Shown one piece after another: positions 58,932-64,000 of a stretch of DNA of 64,000 bases. The number at the start of each line of letters is the position of its first letter. Position 1 is the stretch's first letter. A model generated the notes under the pieces. The model did not search any database. It had not been told where the DNA came from and saw only the letters and a program-made list of their open reading frames with translations. Source of the stretch: Micromonospora sp. C95 (GTDB lineage Bacteria > Actinomycetota > Actinomycetes > Mycobacteriales > Micromonosporaceae); NCBI RefSeq assembly GCF_018070465.1, contig NZ_JAGPXT010000001.1, positions 186,001-250,000 on the forward strand. Direction: 5' to 3'. The position numbers were made by a program, and so were the translations under genes.

Positions 58932-60044
58932 GTGGCCGCGCTGGGCGTTTCTCGTGATGATTCCCTCGTGGAGCAACAACTGTGGTTCGGCCCAGAGTTT
59001 GTCGAAGAACATCGGCGTCGCTTCGGCACTCGGCCGCGTTCTGGACGACAACTTACCTACGACATCGCTGTTGATGAAGAGTACGCGCCGCGGCGCGCCT
59101 GGCTCAGCGAGCAGCTTGATCTACTCGCCGCGAAGCAGGCCGCAGAATTCGGGCGAAAGTTGTGGCTCGACGAAAGTCACTGGCCGTGTGTCTTCGAGCT
59201 CGCGGCCGGTGCGGCGCTTCGAGGGGCCAGCTTCACCGCCGTATACGAAGGTGAACATGGCAGGCTCACCCCGGACTGGACCGTGCTTGGCGCGGACGGG
59301 AAGCCGGCCATGTTCGTGGAGGTTCACACCGACCAGCCGGCGAGGCAGACCTTCGGGCAGATCCGGGGGTGGCACTACCTCGACCAGTTGATCAGGAAGA
59401 TCCCGGTGGGTGTTGTCCTTGGCATGGCCGCTCGCGGCAACGTGCCACCCAGACCGCCCGAGGCTGGCACCGCCAAGCGGATCGCACGGGACCTGCGCGG
59501 GCGGCTACTCGCTTCACCGGTCCCGCCAGCAGTGATCGATACGCATGGCTACCGGTTTACCGTGGTGCGCGATCGGTTCGGTCCGCTCCGCTCAGCCAGC
59601 GGACTCTGCGCGCAGTTCGCCTCTCCGAGTGGTATCGCGGGCCCTGTTGACGCCCGCAGGCTCGCCGCGGCCGTCGACGCCAAGGTCAGAAAGTACGCCG
59701 ACGTCATCGACACGCACGACGTACCGTTCGTCGTGGCGGTCGGCGCCCACCCTTTCACCGGGCTCGAGCTGACCAACGTCGATAACCTGCTCGCTGGCGA
59801 GCAGGTTATGACGTTCCAGTTCAACCCAGGCGATTGGCACATTGGCTCGTGTCAGGTTGACCTAGCGCATCCGTTCCGATGGACGATGCCCGCCCGATTG
59901 TCGGGGCTGCTGTGGATGTCGAACAAGTTCCCCTTCAGTATCGGTGGGGTCCGCCTCAACGCTGAAGCGAGGCGGGCCGTACCACAAGCACTCATGGATT
60001 TACGAGTCAGTGAGCCGCTGGGCGAGCCGCAGGGTTGCTGGTGA
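58932..60044 (+). CDS. Hypothetical protein, PD-(D/E)XK-like core
   Basis: 370 residues; GTG 58932, probably leaderless. The middle part has TPDWTVLGADGKPAMFVEVHTDQPARQTFG. A Pro-Asp strand followed by a hydrophobic strand ending in Glu-Val-His is the pattern of a PD-(D/E)XK nuclease, with His where Lys is usual. A preceding EFGRKLWLDESHWPCVFELAAGAALRGASF fits the fold's first helix with a Glu. The C-terminal domain (VDAKVRKYADVIDTHDVPFVVAVGAHPFTGLEL) resembles nuclease-fold parts found in restriction or defence proteins. Function is not certain. TTA codon at 60000-60002. Confidence 0.55.
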   Translation: MAALGVSRDDSLVEQQLWFGPEFVEEHRRRFGTRPRSGRQLTYDIAVDEEYAPRRAWLSEQLDLLAAKQAAEFGRKLWLDESHWPCVFELAAGAALRGASFTAVYEGEHGRLTPDWTVLGADGKPAMFVEVHTDQPARQTFGQIRGWHYLDQLIRKIPVGVVLGMAARGNVPPRPPEAGTAKRIARDLRGRLLASPVPPAVIDTHGYRFTVVRDRFGPLRSASGLCAQFASPSGIAGPVDARRLAAAVDAKVRKYADVIDTHDVPFVVAVGAHPFTGLELTNVDNLLAGEQVMTFQFNPGDWHIGSCQVDLAHPFRWTMPARLSGLLWMSNKFPFSIGGVRLNAEARRAVPQALMDLRVSEPLGEPQGCW

Positions 60045-60245
60045 TCCAGCACCTCGCCGCTGACCAGCGTCAGCACACGACCAGAGGCGGGGCCGGCACG
60101 AGCAGTGATGTTGTCGTACCGCTCTGCCATGCTCGGTGTATACGCAATTCCGCGATCATCAGTGAGAGGTACGCGGTGGGCGAGATCCGCAAGGGCACCA
60201 GCGGCGGCCCGGCTGTCGACAACAAGATCACACGGCGGCGATGAC

Positions 60246-61634
60246 ATGGCCTTCGCGGCGATCCATCCCGAGGCTGGCCGCATCGACGCCACCTTGCCCG
60301 ACCTCGGCTGCGGCCTGACCTGGCCGGCGGTGCACAAGACTCGGCCTCGCGTGGCGTTGCGGTGTCCGGAGTGCGGGCATGGTGTGCATGCCAAGGTGTC
60401 CGCCCGCAACCTCAGGTACTTCGCCCATGACCCTGGACGCCCCGCCGACTGCGCCTGGCTGAACGAGTCGCTGGAGCATCACCTCCTTAAGCTGGAACTG
60501 GCCACCGCGGTACGTGCCGCTGATTGGCACGCCGAGCTGGAGGTTCGTTCCCCGGATGGCACCTGGCGCGCCGACGTGCTCGCTTCCTCGCACGACGGCA
60601 CCCGACGCATCGCCTGGGAGGCCCAACTGTCGCCCATCACCATCGACGACATCCAGGAGCGCACCGAGCGATACCGCTCCGCCGGTGTCGGCGTGTGCTG
60701 GGTCAGTCCGGCCGCGCAGGCCCCGTGGATGGGACACGTGCCGTCAATCCGGGTCCGCGAACCTGCCCAGGGCCAGGCCTGGACCGTCGTGGAGGGTCCG
60801 GCCGCATTCGACATCGATTACGGCGCCTGGGTAGCCGTCGACACGCTGGAGCTGACCGCCTTCGTCCGCTGGGCGTCGCGAGGGCAGCCCGTCGTGCACG
60901 AGCTCCGCCCCCGATACCGGCGGGTCTGGTTCGGCTCCGACCACGTCTACCGCCGGCGGCGCCTGGTCTGGACCTCCAGCCCGCATATCGATACCGAGAC
61001 CCGGCACGAGGCGATGCGGCAACGCCAGGACGCACGCAAGCGCCAACGGGAAGAGCAGCAACGCCAGGCCGAGCAGCAGACCGCAGCCGAAGCCGAGGCC
61101 CGACGCCAAGACGAGCAACGGCAACGCGAGATCAGGGCAGCGGAGGAGGCCGCCCGGCGAGACGAGCAACTTCGGAAATGGGCGGCCGACGCCGAACAGG
61201 CACGCCAGCGACGCGAAGCCGAGGAGAAGCTGCGGCAGGCACAGCAACGCGCCGCCGAGCAGCAGCGGCTGTGCCAAGAGCAGGACGAGCGACTGGCCGC
61301 GGACCGGTGGTGGGGGGAGTTGTCTGCCGCGCAGATCCACGAACTCCGCGAGGCCGTCGCGGAGCCGCTGTGGAAGACACACGCCGCCCGCCCCGAGTTC
61401 GACGCCCAGGGCCCCACCCCGGACCGCGCCTACGGCATCGCCATTTACATTCGCCAGCGGCTACACGGGGTGCTCCGGCCCAGCCCCGTTTCGCTGCACC
61501 GGCTGCCCCCTGCCGTCTGGGTCTACGTCCGCAATGCTCGGGAAGCCCAACAACTCGCCGGCACAGGCACCATCGACACCGCCCGTATCGTGTACTTCAA
61601 CCTCCCCGACCACGAGCAGATGTCGCTGATCTAG
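60246..61634 (+). CDS. CoiA-like nuclease protein with long coiled coil
   Basis: 462 residues from ATG 60246. The N-terminus has a zinc-ribbon-like ALRCPECGHGVHAKVSARNLRYFAHD. A nuclease core follows, WRADVLASSHDGTRRIAWEAQLSPITIDDIQERTERYRSAGVGVCWV, in which Asp and Glu-x-Gln match the CoiA/PD-(D/E)XK motif. A long charged helix (about residues 258-365, RQRQDARKRQREEQQRQAEQQ and on) is a coiled coil. The C-terminal domain is unrecognised. CoiA proteins act on DNA, originally in competence. The gene starts after a 200-base gap and is probably expressed independently. Confidence 0.7.
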   Translation: MAFAAIHPEAGRIDATLPDLGCGLTWPAVHKTRPRVALRCPECGHGVHAKVSARNLRYFAHDPGRPADCAWLNESLEHHLLKLELATAVRAADWHAELEVRSPDGTWRADVLASSHDGTRRIAWEAQLSPITIDDIQERTERYRSAGVGVCWVSPAAQAPWMGHVPSIRVREPAQGQAWTVVEGPAAFDIDYGAWVAVDTLELTAFVRWASRGQPVVHELRPRYRRVWFGSDHVYRRRRLVWTSSPHIDTETRHEAMRQRQDARKRQREEQQRQAEQQTAAEAEARRQDEQRQREIRAAEEAARRDEQLRKWAADAEQARQRREAEEKLRQAQQRAAEQQRLCQEQDERLAADRWWGELSAAQIHELREAVAEPLWKTHAARPEFDAQGPTPDRAYGIAIYIRQRLHGVLRPSPVSLHRLPPAVWVYVRNAREAQQLAGTGTIDTARIVYFNLPDHEQMSLI

Positions 61635-61830
61635 ATCAAGATCCATTCCGAGTGCGCCGCGTCGGATCCGGCGTCCGCGACCTGGCCGCTCACTATCCCG
61701 GTCCTCACTAGCGGCCCGGAAACGCCGCGATGACGGCCGCCTAGGGTGATGGCGCTACGGCAGGATAGGGGCGTGGGGCACCGTCGCCACCGAGCTGGCC
61801 GTCGCAGAAACGAGGTAGGGGAGACACCGA

Positions 61831-62718
61831 GTGGCGCTCCGAATCACGCTGGGACTTCCAACCGACACGCCAAAGGTCCACGCACCGTTCACTGCTGAGC
61901 AGGTCGCGCTACTTGGTCGCTGGCAGGCTGCTCCGATCGCCGCACACATGAGGTGCCCCCGTCACGGCGACGTGCGGCGCAAGAGTTCGGATCTCGTTCC
62001 AGACGTCAGCGGTTGGCGCTGCGCCTTCTGGACGCCGGACTATCCCGACGTGGCCTGTTCGTACACCGTCGACTGGGCCTACGTCGGGATGCTAGACGAG
62101 CACAACGTTCGGAGCCTTGAGGAGATGTCGGTCGACGTGGTCGAGGTGTCGTTCGACGACGACTCGGACGAACCCTTGAGCGTCTTCTCAAACTGTGACC
62201 TCCTCCTGTCATTCCACGACACGGTCGACCTTGACTGGGAAGAAGTCGCTGAACGCAGCGCGCTTGATGAACGGCGAGGTCTCGTTATAACGCAGAGCAC
62301 TGCCTTGGAGGATCTTCTCGGCGACGTGATCCTGCAGCTGGAAAGACCGAACGATCCTGAGACGCGTCGAAGCGAGCTAGACCAGTGGATGATCGGCAAA
62401 CGACTAAATCGTGTGGAGTCGCTTCTGGCTAGCGGCGCATCCCCAGACGCAGACCGCAGCTTCCCACGCGAGGAGCTATGGGCCGCAATCAGGCGCCGCA
62501 ACGAATTAGCGCACGGGAACATCACCCGAGTCATCAGCGAGGCTTACCCGCGACCCGACGGAGCAGGCAAGACCCAGCGAGTGGAGTGGCACCTTGTGGA
62601 CCGCCGGACCCGCGGATCCCAACTGATCACCATGGCCGGACTACGCGAGGACGTGTATGCCGCGATCGCGGCATACACCAGTCTTCTCCGCTGGGCAGCA
62701 GCCAACCCTGGCGACTAG
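61831..62718 (+). CDS. Hypothetical protein with HEPN-like C-terminal motif
   Basis: 295 residues. A Cys/His-containing N-terminal part (HMRCPRHGDVRRKSSDLVPDVSGWRC...VACSYTV) could bind zinc. The C-terminal helical half has LEDLLGDVILQLERP, WMIGKRLNRVESLL, and ELWAAIRRRNELAHGNITRV. The RRNELAHG (R-x4-6-H) motif is a hallmark of HEPN RNases. The gene is lower in GC than its neighbours, and the Leu of NELAH is encoded by TTA (62506-62508). It could be a toxin/abortive-infection-type RNase; no antitoxin is adjacent. Start is GTG 61831 after GGGGAGA. Confidence 0.65.
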   Translation: MALRITLGLPTDTPKVHAPFTAEQVALLGRWQAAPIAAHMRCPRHGDVRRKSSDLVPDVSGWRCAFWTPDYPDVACSYTVDWAYVGMLDEHNVRSLEEMSVDVVEVSFDDDSDEPLSVFSNCDLLLSFHDTVDLDWEEVAERSALDERRGLVITQSTALEDLLGDVILQLERPNDPETRRSELDQWMIGKRLNRVESLLASGASPDADRSFPREELWAAIRRRNELAHGNITRVISEAYPRPDGAGKTQRVEWHLVDRRTRGSQLITMAGLREDVYAAIAAYTSLLRWAAANPGD

Positions 62719-63108
62719 CTGACTTTCGGCCGCGACAGGGGGCTGGTGTTACGTTTTCCGGTTTGGTGCCGCAGACCTGCATCAAGAGCAGGCTGCCCGC
62801 GCGACGGGGAGCGCGTTCTTCGCAGACCTCTCGGACCTATCGCGTCCGCGGACGGCAATCGCCGTGGCTCCGACAGAGATATCACCTAAAGGTGAGCGCC
62901 GCAGGACTCCCCCGCCAGCAAAAGCGGTGCATGAGCACCACGCCGAACACACTGATGCCTACGTCGTAGCCGTAGGGCGCGGATCGCGGCTACCTGCGGG
63001 CACCCGCGCCGGTCAAGAGCTCCCTTCAATGCCGATCTTGACGGACTCACCAACATCATCTTCCTACTGCGCGCTGCGAGGAAACCCGAGCGTTCCACTA
63101 CGTGACCG
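62719..63108. other. Gene-less stretch of 390 bases
   Basis: Between the HEPN-like gene and the 3' end of the leftward PIN-like gene. Open frames through it have no ribosome site and no recognisable domain. It contains a lower-GC part near 62720-62780 (TGGTGTTACGTTTTCCGG). No tRNA or terminator was recognised. Confidence 0.4.
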
Positions 63109-64000
63109 TCACGCCCGGCGACGCTGCGCGTGGCAATGGTCCGGGGGCACCCATTCGTCATGGCCAGGGTCGTCGTTCGGGGCCTGGACCGACAGGACGT
63201 CTAGGGTCGTGGGCAGGTGGTGTTGCCCGTCGAACTTCACCAGAAGCCGCACGTCGACAGGCTTATGCAGGGTGACCCAGACGCGGTCCCTTCCGCCGTG
63301 GTCGGATGACGCGAGCCCAGCCGCATCGGCGTCAAGCGCGTCCAGCTCGAAGGAGAGCCCGATCTCGATCCGGGCGTCGAAGGGCACCAGCGCCGAGCCG
63401 CTGAACCCGCCTGCCAGCTCCGCCCGCCGGTCCAGCTCGAGGACGTAGGTGTCTTCGACGGCGACGCCCTCGCTCCACCGTGGCAACGCCAGCGCCTCGG
63501 GACTCAGGTCGAACCTGGCGAGCGCGTCGTCGAGGCGGTCGGCAACCCAGTCGACCAGCGACGCTGCGTCGAGGCCCGTGACGTACGCCGACAAACGCGG
63601 GTCGACGTCCGGGCCCGTGGTGCCGCGCAGCGATGCGAACAACACCTCGGCCAGCTTGGCGGCAGTCGGGACCACCATGACGCTGCCGCCCTGGGGCAGG
63701 TCGGTGGCTAGGTCGGGGTGCAGCTCGCCGCCGTCCGCGGTGAACGTCTTGTCGCCGGAGACCAGGAACGCCGCGTCGGCGTGCGTCCGGGCGAGCCGCG
63801 CGACGACCGCCGACCAGACGAGCGCGTCCCGGTAGCCGCCTCCGTTGTCGTTGAACGGGCGCCGGCGCTGGGTCGCCCACTTCACGAGGGTCTCGTGGTC
63901 AACGTCCGGCATCGCGTCCACGACGAACCCGAGCGTTGCCAGCCGTTCCTGCAGCCAGGTCTCGTAGCCGGCGGCGAGCCGATCGAGCGACCCGCGGAAC
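63109..64000 (-). CDS. PIN/DUF4935-like protein, N-terminus beyond window edge
   Basis: The frame is open to position 64000, and upstream residues continue the fold (GYETWLQERLATLGFVVDAMPDVDHETLVKW), so the true start is outside the window. About 297 residues are visible. The PIN-fold pattern includes PDVDHETLVKWATQRRRPFN, YRDALVWSAVVARLA (Asp) and AAFLVSGDKTF (Asp), matching the C-terminal half of DUF4935 PIN nuclease-like proteins. The C-terminal domain (VDVRLLVKFDGQHHLP) is unrecognised. PIN proteins are typically metal-dependent RNases. It ends the nuclease-rich block at the right of the window. Confidence 0.7.
   Translation of the reverse strand, partial: FRGSLDRLAAGYETWLQERLATLGFVVDAMPDVDHETLVKWATQRRRPFNDNGGGYRDALVWSAVVARLARTHADAAFLVSGDKTFTADGGELHPDLATDLPQGGSVMVVPTAAKLAEVLFASLRGTTGPDVDPRLSAYVTGLDAASLVDWVADRLDDALARFDLSPEALALPRWSEGVAVEDTYVLELDRRAELAGGFSGSALVPFDARIEIGLSFELDALDADAAGLASSDHGGRDRVWVTLHKPVDVRLLVKFDGQHHLPTTLDVLSVQAPNDDPGHDEWVPPDHCHAQRRRA

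Overview
This 64 kb window is very GC-rich, has dense Shine-Dalgarno-preceded genes with many 4-base ATGA/GTGA overlaps, and uses GTG starts freely. It is from a filamentous actinomycete. The conservon-type signalling genes, Replic_Relax/PrgI/VirB4 conjugation genes and rare TTA codons suggest Micromonosporaceae or a close relative. That placement is inferred from gene content, not from a marker gene. No rRNA, tRNA or CRISPR array was found.

Region 1 (1 to about 21.5 kb) is most of an integrative conjugative element whose left end lies outside the window. Leftward genes encode an FAD monooxygenase, three unknown proteins, a replication-relaxation protein, and a type IV secretion core (VirD4-like coupling ATPase, VirB4-like ATPase, PrgI protein, VirB6/TrbL-like membrane protein, VirB2-like pilin), followed by a sigma-like DNA-binding protein. 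A rightward operon carries two DNA-methyltransferase-like proteins, a PP-loop (PAPS-reductase-like) enzyme and a frameshifted cytosine-5 methyltransferase. A NYN/OST-HTH nuclease-like gene, an excisionase and a tyrosine integrase close the element. Its non-coding DNA is unusual: about 21 TGACA/TGTCA words lie in about 810 bp (13.37-14.18 kb), and an 85/75 bp inverted repeat sits upstream of the two divergent operons.

Region 2 (21.6-31.8 kb) is one long leftward operon. It encodes a histidine kinase, a Roadblock protein and a small GTPase (a conservon without the DUF742 member), then a complete Liv-type ABC importer, a secreted protein and a SAM methyltransferase.

Region 3 (32-58.8 kb) is an accessory metabolic and signalling island. 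Its main units are (a) an overlapping operon HD hydrolase / kinase-like / radical SAM-SPASM / dTMP-kinase-like / EEP phosphatase-like / creatininase-like; (b) a four-gene cassette FAD dehydrogenase (COG2509-like) / unknown protein with a HIT-like motif / methyltransferase / GTP cyclohydrolase II; (c) a UDP-sugar dehydrogenase; (d) NUDIX, 2'-5' RNA ligase, ABC exporter, small kinase, MFS, sulfotransferase and ribokinase-family genes; and (e) three paralogous XRE regulators with long helical C-terminal regions. Five intergenic regions across Regions 2 and 3 share a direct repeat of TGTCRG-type half-sites spaced exactly 11 bp, so these units may form one regulon. TTA codons occur in several of these genes, one at codon 4 of the HD gene.

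Region 4 (58.9-64 kb) has a somewhat lower-GC stretch with a PD-(D/E)XK-like protein, a CoiA-like nuclease with a coiled coil, a HEPN-like protein and a PIN/DUF4935-like protein cut by the right edge. It resembles a defence-type island.
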